Source: DATKXO01 sp035528995 (lineage in GTDB: Bacteria; Planctomycetota; Phycisphaerae; UBA1845). Taken from it: 10,265 nucleotides of DNA. Position numbers and translations under genes: made by a program. Positions 1 to 5,883 of this stretch are shown in pieces. The stretch spans positions 1 to 10,265 of the forward strand of contig DATKXO010000445.1 of NCBI GenBank assembly GCA_035528995.1. Direction: 5' to 3'. The first letter of the stretch is position 1. Each line of letters opens with the position of its first letter. Below the pieces are notes generated by a model. It worked only from the letters and a program-made list of their open reading frames with translations. It had not been told where the DNA came from and did no database searches.

Positions 1-361
1 GGCCGCGATTGTCGTGCCCCAATTCTCCAAGGCCACCTCGGACGCCAAGGTCTCTGTGTTGACCACGAACCTGCAGACCGTCAGGTCGCAGATTCAGCTA
101 TACAAGATGCAGCACAACGACACGTTCCCAACGTACGCGTCTTTTGCCAACCAGATGACCCAGTACACCGACGGGAGCGGGACCGCCCAGGCCACCAAGG
201 ACGCCATGCACAATCTGGGGCCCTACCTGCTCGCTATACCCGAGAACCCGTTCACCGGCACAAACGCTCTGTCCAACGACGACAGTGCCAACACGGCGTG
301 GTACTACAACCAGGCGACCGGCGAGTTCAGGGCCAACGGCGACGCCTACGAGACCTACTAG
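1..361 (+). CDS. GspG-like type II secretion pseudopilin, C-terminal part (5' end outside window)
   Basis: This is the 3' part of a pilin-like protein. The reading frame is open from base 2 and enters mid-gene with the residues AAIVVPQFSKATSDAK. That is the end of the hydrophobic N-terminal helix of GspG-type pseudopilins, which usually reads LGILAAIVVPQF. The prepilin peptidase motif (G/FTLIE) must lie just upstream. An in-frame GTG at 14 is an internal valine codon, not a start. The rest fits the family: an amphipathic helix (TNLQTVRSQIQLYKMQHN), then a polar globular domain with NPFTG and a C-terminal WYYNQATGEFRANGD segment. Homologous pseudopilins are processed by prepilin peptidase and assemble into a periplasmic pseudopilus that works with a secretin. 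A secretin lies 600 bp downstream, which supports the assignment. It could also be a minor pilin of a type IV pilus-like system. The family is firm; the exact subunit is inferred. Confidence 0.85.
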   Translation, partial: AAIVVPQFSKATSDAKVSVLTTNLQTVRSQIQLYKMQHNDTFPTYASFANQMTQYTDGSGTAQATKDAMHNLGPYLLAIPENPFTGTNALSNDDSANTAWYYNQATGEFRANGDAYETY

Positions 362-454
362 TTCGCTTCCGTCGGACGGGTTTGACGAGTCAACGTGCGG
401 CTGGCGGTGGGCCCGGCGGAAAACGTGCGCGCCGAGCCCGATAACTGCCCTTTC

Positions 455-459
455 GGGAG
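455..459 (+). promoter_or_regulatory. Shine-Dalgarno site that sets the start of the 100-aa membrane protein
   Basis: GGGAG lies 8 nt before ATG 468. The frame is open further upstream to 285, but that part overlaps the pseudopilin gene and has no comparable site. Confidence 0.6.
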
Positions 460-467
460 ACGAATGG

Positions 468-770
468 ATGATGGGTCAACAGGACCGTTCCGGCGGCTCG
501 ACCTGGCTTCGACGCCTGCTGGTGGGATTCGTGGTGATCACCTGCCTGCGCGTATGGCTGGGGCCGGTGGACATCCTGCCCCAGGCACGCGGGCAGATCC
601 CCGATGGTGGGCTGCAGCGCAAACAGATGGTCGATGCCGTCCGGGAAACCAACCGTCAAATGAGTCAGATCCTCACGGTACTCAAGAGCGGCACGCTCAA
701 CGTCCGCGTCGTTAGTACCGATAAGACGGGTGCTGCCGGCGGTTTGGCGCCCACAGGCAGGAAGCGCTGA
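468..770 (+). CDS. Small bitopic membrane protein between pseudopilin and secretin, function unknown
   Basis: The protein has 100 residues starting at the tandem ATGATG at 468. Visible parts are a basic N-terminus (R15, R16), one hydrophobic segment at about residues 16-31 (LLVGFVVITCLRVWLG, with an embedded Arg28), a linker, then a helix-forming stretch at about 50-74 (LQRKQMVDAVRETNRQMSQILTVLK). The tail ends in a basic TGRKR. Charge distribution suggests the N-terminus is inside and the helix outside the inner membrane. I do not recognise a named family. It sits between a pseudopilin and a secretin on the same strand, so an accessory or assembly role in that machine is the contextual guess. 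GspC/PilP-like bridging proteins are longer and have an HR domain that is not visible here. The reading frame, start and membrane topology are fairly secure; function is not known. Confidence 0.7.
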   Translation: MMGQQDRSGGSTWLRRLLVGFVVITCLRVWLGPVDILPQARGQIPDGGLQRKQMVDAVRETNRQMSQILTVLKSGTLNVRVVSTDKTGAAGGLAPTGRKR

Positions 771-798
771 CCCGCCAGGTCCGCCGATCTGCAGGTTT

Positions 799-866
799 CC
801 CGCCGGCTGCGTCTCGCGGCGGGCGGGCGATGCCGGGATCGGCACGCCTCGATCCTGACGGTGCCG
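799..866 (+). other. Cluster of overlapping stem-loops in the gap before the secretin
   Basis: Three perfect inverted repeats lie here. CCCGCCG 799-805 pairs with CGGCGGG 817-823. TGCCG 831-835 pairs with CGGCA 840-844. CGGCAC 840-845 pairs with GTGCCG 861-866. The last two share bases 840-844 and so exclude each other. None is followed by a T-run. It could be a weak terminator, an mRNA processing site or a leader structure. In GC-rich DNA some of this is expected by chance. Confidence 0.3.
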
Positions 867-950
867 CCGGGCCTTCCTGCGGCTCGCCCAGGCAGGTCGT
901 CGTGATCTGGCGCAGGCCCAACGTGGGGCCGCACCGGGCGATACGTGGTG

Positions 951-955
951 AGGAG
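951..955 (+). promoter_or_regulatory. Shine-Dalgarno site of the secretin gene
   Basis: AGGAG lies 8 nt before ATG 964, which is also where the signal peptide begins. This fixes the secretin start. Confidence 0.65.
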
Positions 956-963
956 AGTGACCG

Positions 964-2829
964 ATGGGTCCGAAACCTCGAAGATGGGGCAACCGGCTGG
1001 TGCCGCTGGCCGTCGTGGCCGCGCTGACCGCCGGCGCAGCGGCCCAGGTGGAACCGGAGGTCGCGCCCGCGTCCGCCGAGTTTGACGGGGCAATGCAGGT
1101 GCAGCCCCCCGTCGATGCTCTGGAAGACGTCGGCCGGGGCAGAGTCAGCGTCTCGCCGGTGGGCACCGTCGAGATGCACGTTGCCGACCTGCCTCTGTCC
1201 ACCGTCCTTCAGATGCTGTCGCTCGAGAGCCGCCGCAACATCATCGCCACGCCGTCCGTCCAGGGCACGGTGACGGCCGATCTGTACGAAGTGACCTTCG
1301 AGGAGGCCTTGGAGGCCATCCTACTGGCCAACCAGTGCGGGTACCGCGTCCAGGGCAGTTTCATCTACGTCTACACCAACGAGGAGCTGGCCCAACTGAC
1401 GGCTGCGGAACAGCCCGCCGCCACCAGGGTGCTGCGTCTGTACTACATCACCGCGGCCGAAGCCGTGGACGTCTTGACGCCCTTGCTGAGCGACGTGGGC
1501 TCCATCGCAGCCTCGGCCGCGGCGGAGCGGGGGATCGGGGCCTCCGCCGAACAGGCCGGAGGCGACACCTCGGCCGCACACGACTACGTGGTGGTCCGTG
1601 ACTATCCGGCCAACCTGGCCGAGGTGGAACGCGTTCTCAACGAAATCGACGTGCAGCCGCAGCAGGTGCTGCTCGAGGCCACCATCCTGCGGGCCACGCT
1701 GGACGACGACAACGCCCTGGGCATCGACTTCACCATGGTCGGCGGTGTGGACCTGGAGGTGCTGGGTTCGACCTCCAACGCGATTCAGGATCTGAACGTC
1801 GGGGCGTTGCCCACGGACCGCCTCGAGAAGTTCAACGCCTCCGTCGCGACCGATCTGGCCGGCACCGTGCCGCGCGGTGGCATCTCCGTCGGGGTGATCA
1901 AGGATCACGTCGGCGTCTTCATCCGGGCCCTGGAGGAGGTCACCGAGACCGTACTGCTGGCCAACCCCAAGATCCTGGCCCTGAACAAACAGAAAGGGCA
2001 GGTCATCGTCGGCCGCCGCGACGGCTATCTGACCACCACGGTCACCGAGACGCAGGCCATTCAGTCGGTCGAGTTCCTCGAGACCGGTACGCAACTGATC
2101 TTCCGTCCCTACATTGGCAAGAACGGGTATGTGCGAATGGAACTGCACCCGGAGGACAGCATCGGCGGTCTGACGGCGGCGAACCTGCCCTTCGAGACTA
2201 CCACCGAACTCACCACCAACGTCATGTGCCGTGATGGGCAGACGGTCCTGATCGGCGGGCTCTTCCGCGAAGTCACCACCGACACACGCGGGCAGGTGCC
2301 TGTCCTGGGTGACATTCCGGGCATCGGGCCGGCCTTCCGTTCCACCCGCGACTCCACCCAGCGGGAAGAGGTCATCATTCTGCTGACCGTTCACATCGTC
2401 AAGAATTACGACGCCTTGGCCGAGGCCAGCCGGCGCGAGATCGAGAACATCGAGCGCGTTCGGGTCGGCCTGAGGCGCGGGCTGATGTGGACCGGTCGGG
2501 CACAGCTGGCTCATACGCACTATCGCCAGGCCCTCGAGCATTTCGCCGCAGGCCACGCCGACCGGGCCTTGTGGGAGCTGCGCTTGGCCCTGCACAACAA
2601 CCCACGACTCCTGCCGGCCATCAGATTGCAGGAGGAGATCCGGCATGAACGGGCCTGGGAAGACGAGGGCAGCGTCACGCGCGATTTCGTCACCCGGCTG
2701 ATCCAGCAAGAGTCCACTCCCGGACTGAAGTTGCCGCGATTCGATCGGCCGGCACCTCCATTCGTGAGCCCCGAAGACCTGCGCGGGCCGTTCGGGTTCG
2801 TGCCGGACGACGGGGACGGGGAGACGTGA
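964..2829 (+). CDS. Secretin, type II secretion / type IV pilus family (GspD/PilQ-like)
   Basis: The 621-residue protein should form a multimeric outer-membrane gate for secreted proteins or a pilus. Visible in order: a Sec signal peptide (basic RRWGNR, hydrophobic core, AAA near residue 27); an STN/N0-like domain at about 68-140 (VEMHVADLPLSTVLQMLS); a secretin N domain at about 155-230 (VLRLYYITAAEAVDVLTPLL, then YVVVRDYPANLAEVERVL) with an Ala/Gly-rich insert at 179-203; and the beta-barrel secretin domain at about 232-480. The barrel carries the family signature VPVLGDIPGIGPAF at 445-458 and ends in EEVIILLTVHIV. Residues 481-621 are a helical tail with a TPR-like stretch (about 511-560) in place of the usual S domain. 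GspD normally has N0-N3, so this is a short form closer to PilQ/CpaC architecture. The gene lies downstream of a pseudopilin and overlaps a TPR lipoprotein gene by one base. The family call is strong; the exact system is not resolved. Confidence 0.93.
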   Translation: MGPKPRRWGNRLVPLAVVAALTAGAAAQVEPEVAPASAEFDGAMQVQPPVDALEDVGRGRVSVSPVGTVEMHVADLPLSTVLQMLSLESRRNIIATPSVQGTVTADLYEVTFEEALEAILLANQCGYRVQGSFIYVYTNEELAQLTAAEQPAATRVLRLYYITAAEAVDVLTPLLSDVGSIAASAAAERGIGASAEQAGGDTSAAHDYVVVRDYPANLAEVERVLNEIDVQPQQVLLEATILRATLDDDNALGIDFTMVGGVDLEVLGSTSNAIQDLNVGALPTDRLEKFNASVATDLAGTVPRGGISVGVIKDHVGVFIRALEEVTETVLLANPKILALNKQKGQVIVGRRDGYLTTTVTETQAIQSVEFLETGTQLIFRPYIGKNGYVRMELHPEDSIGGLTAANLPFETTTELTTNVMCRDGQTVLIGGLFREVTTDTRGQVPVLGDIPGIGPAFRSTRDSTQREEVIILLTVHIVKNYDALAEASRREIENIERVRVGLRRGLMWTGRAQLAHTHYRQALEHFAAGHADRALWELRLALHNNPRLLPAIRLQEEIRHERAWEDEGSVTRDFVTRLIQQESTPGLKLPRFDRPAPPFVSPEDLRGPFGFVPDDGDGET

Positions 2830-4100
2830 TGACTACAATCAGGACAATGCACCCGAGCTCGTGTCCCGGCGACGGCGGTGGACCGGCGCCTTGCCGGGCT
2901 TGGGCCTGGGGCCTCTGTGTGGGGCTGGCCCTTGCGGCCGCCTCCGGCTGCACCACATTGATGCCTCACCAGGAACGGCGCCAGCAGGCCCAGAAGAATT
3001 GGGAGCAGGTCCGCGCCAAGGTCAAGCGGCAGTTGGCCACCCAGCAGTTCGAGTCGGGCGAGATCGACGCGGCCATCACCACCGTCCGCGAGGCGCTGGG
3101 CCTGGATCCGACCTGCCCGGAGAGCTACCTGCTCTTGGCCCAGGCACTTCTCGAGAAGGGCGACTGGGCCGAGGCCGGACGTATCCTCAGCGCCGCCCGG
3201 GAGATGCGCCTGGAGTCGCCGGACCTGACCTACGCCCGCGGTGTCGTCGCCGAGCGAAGTGACAGGATCGACGAGGCCTTGCGGTTCTACACGCTGGCCC
3301 GTCAACAGGACCCGACCCAGATGGACTACGTCGTGGCCGAGGCGGAGTGCCTGGTCGCCGCCGGGCGCCCCGAAGAAGCCCGAAACCTGGTCCGGCAATC
3401 CGTCGATCGGTTCGATCGGGACGGCACCTTGGAGACGCTCGAGGCCGAGATATCCCTGAGCCTGGGCGATCGTGCGGCCGCCGCCGGCGCCTTCCGCCGG
3501 GCCCTGCCGCTGGTCAGCGACAGCCCTCTGGTGGCCGAAGAGTACGGGCTGCTGCTGGCGGACATGGGTCGGTTTGCCGAAGCGGTGGCCGTCCTGCAGC
3601 CCTTGGCGGACGCTGCCGGTCGGACCGGCGCGGAGCTTTCCGGTGCGGTCGTCCGCGCCCTGGCGCGGAGCTATCTGGAACTCGGACACACCGAAGCGCC
3701 GACCGAACTGCTCAACGGCTGGCTGCAGCAGCATCCCAACGATTCGACCGCCTGGATGTTGCAGGCTCAGGCGGCCATGGCTCGAGATGACGAGGCATTG
3801 GCTCGTCGCTGCGTGGCGGCAATCCGGCGGCTGGCGCCCGGCTCCGCCTGGACCCACCTGCTGTGCGGGTACATCCAGTGGCGCCAAGGGGACACGCCCG
3901 GTGCGCTGAAGATGTTGGAACGCTCCTTGACCCTGCAGCCCAACGACACCCTGCTGCACTGCCTGATCGGGCAGGTGCTGGCCGACGCGAACCAGATCGA
4001 GCGGGCCCGGCGGCACTGGCAGCGGGCCCTGCAGATAGACCCGGATGTACAATGGGCCCGAAATGGGCTCAGAGGCCTGGAATCGCGCTCGGCAGGCTAG
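2829..4100 (+). CDS. TPR-repeat lipoprotein translationally coupled to the secretin (candidate pilotin/assembly factor)
   Basis: The 423-residue protein starts at ATG 2829, which shares its A with the secretin stop (TGATG). GGGGAG at 2818-2823 gives a Shine-Dalgarno 5 nt upstream. An in-frame GTG at 2826 is a less likely start. The N-terminus has a long polar lead, a hydrophobic stretch and a lipobox (LAAASGC) with the lipidated Cys at about residue 41, so it should be anchored in a membrane facing the periplasm. From about residue 65 to 415 the sequence is a run of helix pairs with TPR spacing, such as GEIDAAITTVREALGLDP, GDTPGALKMLERSLTLQP and ARRHWQRALQIDP, probably eight or more repeats. 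TPR lipoproteins such as PilF/PilW and TadD serve secretin or pilus assembly, and the gene coupling fits that role. The role is inferred; lipoprotein and TPR content are seen directly. Confidence 0.88.
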   Translation: MTTIRTMHPSSCPGDGGGPAPCRAWAWGLCVGLALAAASGCTTLMPHQERRQQAQKNWEQVRAKVKRQLATQQFESGEIDAAITTVREALGLDPTCPESYLLLAQALLEKGDWAEAGRILSAAREMRLESPDLTYARGVVAERSDRIDEALRFYTLARQQDPTQMDYVVAEAECLVAAGRPEEARNLVRQSVDRFDRDGTLETLEAEISLSLGDRAAAAGAFRRALPLVSDSPLVAEEYGLLLADMGRFAEAVAVLQPLADAAGRTGAELSGAVVRALARSYLELGHTEAPTELLNGWLQQHPNDSTAWMLQAQAAMARDDEALARRCVAAIRRLAPGSAWTHLLCGYIQWRQGDTPGALKMLERSLTLQPNDTLLHCLIGQVLADANQIERARRHWQRALQIDPDVQWARNGLRGLESRSAG

Positions 4101-4118
4101 GATCGCTCCGGGCCGCGT

Positions 4119-4189
4119 GGTGCCCGGTGTCTTCCCGGTGGTCGCGGAGACACCTCGGATTGTCGTGCAGGCGGCCCTGACCGGGCACC
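4119..4189 (+). terminator. Inverted repeats downstream of the TPR lipoprotein gene, possible transcript end
   Basis: GGTGCCCGGT at 4119-4128 is the perfect reverse complement of ACCGGGCACC at 4180-4189 (10 bp, 51-nt gap). GGTGTCT at 4126-4132 is the perfect complement of AGACACC at 4148-4154 (7 bp, 15-nt loop). The two share bases 4126-4128. There is no T-run, so a classical intrinsic terminator is not supported. The position 18 nt after the stop codon suggests a 3' end or mRNA-stabilising structure. Confidence 0.35.
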
Positions 4190-4290
4190 TCGTCCCGTCT
4201 ACGCTTCAAATCAATGATGCCGCCGGCGCGGCCACGCGCGCCCGTTACCTGCGCACGGACCGTACCCGGTCAGCGCTTACCCGGCGGCGG

Positions 4291-4321
4291 TTGGACCCTC
4301 ACCAACCCCATCCACTAGAAT
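4291..4321 (+). promoter_or_regulatory. Possible promoter of the zinc dehydrogenase gene
   Basis: TTGGAC (4291-4296) and TAGAAT (4316-4321) are separated by 19 nt, longer than the ideal 17. The -10 is good and the -35 moderate. Transcription would start near 4328, just before the palindrome CCGGCGCGCCGG at 4332-4343, and leave a leader of about 100 nt. Confidence 0.35.
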
Positions 4322-4331
4322 GCGACCCAGC

Positions 4332-4343
4332 CCGGCGCGCCGG
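4332..4343. repeat. 12-bp perfect palindrome near the predicted transcription start
   Basis: CCGGCGCGCCGG reads the same on both strands and lies a few bases after the predicted start of the dehydrogenase transcript. It could be an operator or a short hairpin. Chance palindromes are common at this GC content. Confidence 0.3.
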
Positions 4344-4417
4344 ACCATCAGGCTGTCTGCCGCCGAGTGATCGCCTTGGCCGTTGTCAGTCGCAGCGCCG
4401 GCACGCAACACTCGCAC

Positions 4418-4423
4418 GAGGTG
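4418..4423 (+). promoter_or_regulatory. Shine-Dalgarno site that decides the dehydrogenase start
   Basis: GAGGTG lies 6 nt before ATG 4430. The frame stays open upstream to 4367 and includes an in-frame GTG at 4421. Only ATG 4430 has a well-placed site, and it begins directly with family-like sequence. Confidence 0.6.
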
Positions 4424-4429
4424 TCCACG

Positions 4430-5527
4430 ATGCCGAATATCCTCGCCGCCGTCATGCCCGGCCCCGACCGTCCCGTCGAGCTGCGCGAAATCCCCCAGCC
4501 GGACCTGGAGCCGGACTCCGCATTACTGGCTGTTGAGTTCAGCGAGGTCTGCGGCACCGATGTGCATCTCCAGCACGGCAGGCTGGCCGGCGTGCCCTAT
4601 CCCATCGTCCCCGGTCACGTGTCGGTGGGGCACCTCGAGAAGATTCGCGGCGTGCTGCGCGACGTGCACGGCCGGCCGTTCGCCGAAGGCGACCGGGTCA
4701 CCTTCCTGGACGTTCACCGAACCTGCCACCAGTGCTGGTACTGTCTGGTGGCCAAGGCGTCCACGCGCTGTCCGCAACGCAAGGTCTACGGAATCACCTA
4801 CGGCCTGGCTGACGGGCCGTGCGGTGGCTGGGCCGACAAGGTCTACCTCAAGCCCGGTACGCGGTGCATCCGTCTCGATGGAGTGGACTCCGAGCTGTTC
4901 ATGGCCGGTGGGTGCTCGCTGCCGACGGCACTGCACGCGGTGGAGCGGGCCGACCTGCGTTTCGGAGATTGCGCCCTGGTCCTGGGCGCCGGACCGGTGG
5001 GGTTGTCGGCCGTGGCGTTCGCTTTGCTGCGCGGCGCCGGAAAGGTCCTGTGCATTGGGGCGCCGGCCCATCGGTTGGAGACCGCCCAGGCGATGGGCGC
5101 GGCCGAGGTCCTCGACTTCACGGCATGTGATGAGGACGCCCGTCGCGAGTGGGTGCTCGAACATACCGGCGGTCGCGGGGCCGACGTTTCCATCGAGGCC
5201 ACCGGCGCGCCCGAGGCGGTGGTCCAGGCGATTCGATGGACGCGCGACGCCGGATGCGTGGTGATCGTCGGCCAATACACCGACGCCGGCGAGATCAGCC
5301 TCAACCCCCATCTGGACGTGAATCAGAAGCACCTGGAGATCCGCGGCTGCTGGGGATCGGACTTCTCCCATTTCTTCAGGGCGATCGAGATGCTCAAGAC
5401 GCCCTGGGCCCGGTGCCTGTGGTCAGCCGTCAAGTTGGATCGGTTCACCCTGTCGCAGACCAACGAGGCGCTGGATCGGGTCGCCCATGGCCGGTGCATC
5501 AAAGCCCTGGTGCAGCCGCGGCCCTGA
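4430..5527 (+). CDS. Zinc-dependent medium-chain alcohol/polyol dehydrogenase
   Basis: The 365-residue cytosolic enzyme should oxidise an alcohol or polyol with NAD(P)+; the substrate cannot be read from sequence. The GroES-like N-terminal domain shows the catalytic-zinc ligands Cys41 (EVCGTDVH) and His63 (PGHVSVG), with Cys162 (GGCSLPTA) as the likely third. The usual Glu after that His (GHE) is Val64. Structural-zinc cysteines are 99, 102, 105 and 114, with eight rather than seven residues before the last. The Rossmann fold starts at LGAGPVG (185-191). The position after beta-2 that often holds an Asp in NAD-specific enzymes is Gly210 (VLCIGAPAHRL), which may favour NADP. ATG 4430 is chosen for its GAGGTG site; length is normal for the family. 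It stands alone with its own possible promoter, so no pathway follows from its neighbours. The family is certain; the cofactor is inferred. Confidence 0.92.
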   Translation: MPNILAAVMPGPDRPVELREIPQPDLEPDSALLAVEFSEVCGTDVHLQHGRLAGVPYPIVPGHVSVGHLEKIRGVLRDVHGRPFAEGDRVTFLDVHRTCHQCWYCLVAKASTRCPQRKVYGITYGLADGPCGGWADKVYLKPGTRCIRLDGVDSELFMAGGCSLPTALHAVERADLRFGDCALVLGAGPVGLSAVAFALLRGAGKVLCIGAPAHRLETAQAMGAAEVLDFTACDEDARREWVLEHTGGRGADVSIEATGAPEAVVQAIRWTRDAGCVVIVGQYTDAGEISLNPHLDVNQKHLEIRGCWGSDFSHFFRAIEMLKTPWARCLWSAVKLDRFTLSQTNEALDRVAHGRCIKALVQPRP

Positions 5528-5614
5528 GCCCCTGTCCTGCCAGTATTGGCGTAGGCCCGCCACCCCAGCAGGGCAAAGCCCGGGTTGATCCCTCGGATTC
5601 CCTCCCCAGGGGCA

Positions 5615-5643
5615 TCGACGCGGCGGGCCGCTTCGGGTAGATT
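5615..5643 (+). promoter_or_regulatory. Candidate promoter for the 26-aa micro-ORF
   Basis: TCGACG (5615-5620) and TAGATT (5638-5643) are 17 nt apart, and each matches the sigma70 consensus at four of six positions. Transcription would start near 5650, right before the hairpin at 5656-5675, giving a leader of roughly 80 nt. Confidence 0.35.
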
Positions 5644-5655
5644 ACCGCACCCTGA

Positions 5656-5675
5656 GCCGGGCCGTATGGTCCGGC
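5656..5675 (+). other. Stem-loop in the leader of the micro-ORF
   Basis: GCCGGGCC (5656-5663) pairs with GGTCCGGC (5668-5675) around the loop GTAT, giving 8 bp with one G-U pair. It is followed by CCCCC, not T's. It lies 128 nt after the dehydrogenase stop, so it may be a 5' leader structure of the micro-ORF or a late 3' structure of the dehydrogenase transcript. Confidence 0.4.
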
Positions 5676-5718
5676 CCCCCGTGACCGTAGTGCGGGGCTG
5701 CGGGGCTCGACAGTTGAA

Positions 5719-5724
5719 AAGGAG
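5719..5724 (+). promoter_or_regulatory. Strong Shine-Dalgarno site of the 26-aa micro-ORF
   Basis: AAGGAG, within AAAAGGAG, lies 4 nt before ATG 5729 and 7 nt before the tandem ATG 5732. By eye it is the best ribosome binding site in the window, and the main reason to treat the short frame as a gene. Confidence 0.6.
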
Positions 5725-5728
5725 CGGC

Positions 5729-5809
5729 ATGATGGTTTTCGCAGACCTCTTCCTCCAGATTATCCTGGGTCTCTTGCAGGCTTTACTGTTCGGCGGCTTT
5801 TCGATCTGA
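5729..5809 (+). CDS. 26-aa hydrophobic membrane micro-protein, unrecognised
   Basis: The frame starts at a tandem ATGATG and encodes MMVFADLFLQ followed by IILGLLQALLFGGFSI. After one acidic residue (Asp6) it is almost wholly hydrophobic, with Gln10 and Gln17 on one helix face, so it should form a single membrane-spanning or membrane-lying helix. Support for translation is AAAAGGAG upstream, a possible promoter and leader hairpin, and a perfect 9-bp stem-loop starting 4 nt after the stop. Codons such as TTA and GTT are AT-richer than in neighbouring genes. Known small hydrophobic proteins include enzyme-associated membrane peptides and type I toxins (TisB, Ldr, Ibs). I find no matching antisense promoter to support a toxin. 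The dehydrogenase is 200 bp upstream and the next gene is convergent, so it appears to be its own unit. Function is unknown; whether it is real rests on the signals, not on homology. Confidence 0.5.
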   Translation: MMVFADLFLQIILGLLQALLFGGFSI

Positions 5810-5813
5810 CGAT

Positions 5814-5837
5814 TCGACCGTATCTGGGTACGGTCGA
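5814..5837. terminator. 9-bp stem-loop after the micro-ORF, likely transcript end
   Basis: TCGACCGTA (5814-5822) and TACGGTCGA (5829-5837) are perfect complements around a 6-nt loop, starting 4 nt after the micro-ORF stop. It has no T-run, so any termination would not be of the classical type. It lies between convergent genes and is symmetric, so it could act on both strands. Confidence 0.5.
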
Positions 5838-5855
5838 CCGTCTCGATCGACTACC

Positions 5856-5873
5856 GGTTGGTGCGATTCAACC
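5856..5873. terminator. Short stem-loop just past the glycosyltransferase stop
   Basis: GGTTG (5856-5860) pairs with CAACC (5869-5873) around an 8-nt loop. It begins about 10 nt beyond the stop of the minus-strand glycosyltransferase gene. The stem is only 5 bp and has no T-run, so the call is weak. Confidence 0.25.
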
Positions 5874-5883
5874 CTGACTGGCC

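Larger units (their letters stand above)
4101..4429. other. 329-bp gene-free stretch between the TPR gene and the dehydrogenase
   Basis: I see no convincing gene here. Reading frames crossing it have no Shine-Dalgarno site and no family resemblance. It contains two inverted repeats close to the TPR stop codon (4119-4189), a candidate promoter (4291-4321), the 12-bp palindrome CCGGCGCGCCGG (4332-4343), and the dehydrogenase ribosome binding site (4418-4423). Confidence 0.6.

Noticed and set aside
390..1202. Minus-strand open frame of 270 codons
   Set aside because: It overlaps the small membrane protein and the secretin signal peptide region, has Arg/Pro/Ser-rich composition typical of GC-rich shadow frames, and shows no family motif.
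1321..2709. Minus-strand open frame of 462 codons opposite the secretin
   Set aside because: It lies wholly within the secretin gene on the other strand; stops are rare on the antisense of GC-rich genes, and nothing in its translation resembles a protein family.
2520..4052. Minus-strand open frame of 510 codons opposite the TPR gene
   Set aside because: It is a shadow of the secretin end and the TPR lipoprotein, both of which have clear domain evidence.
4045..4536. Plus-strand open frame of 163 codons across the gap before the dehydrogenase
   Set aside because: It overlaps both neighbours, has no Shine-Dalgarno site, is Arg/Pro-rich and has no recognisable motif.
5729..5809. Type I toxin-antitoxin interpretation of the micro-ORF
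   Set aside because: Size and hydrophobicity fit, but on the minus strand I found only a weak GATAAT with no matching -35, so an antisense antitoxin RNA is not supported.
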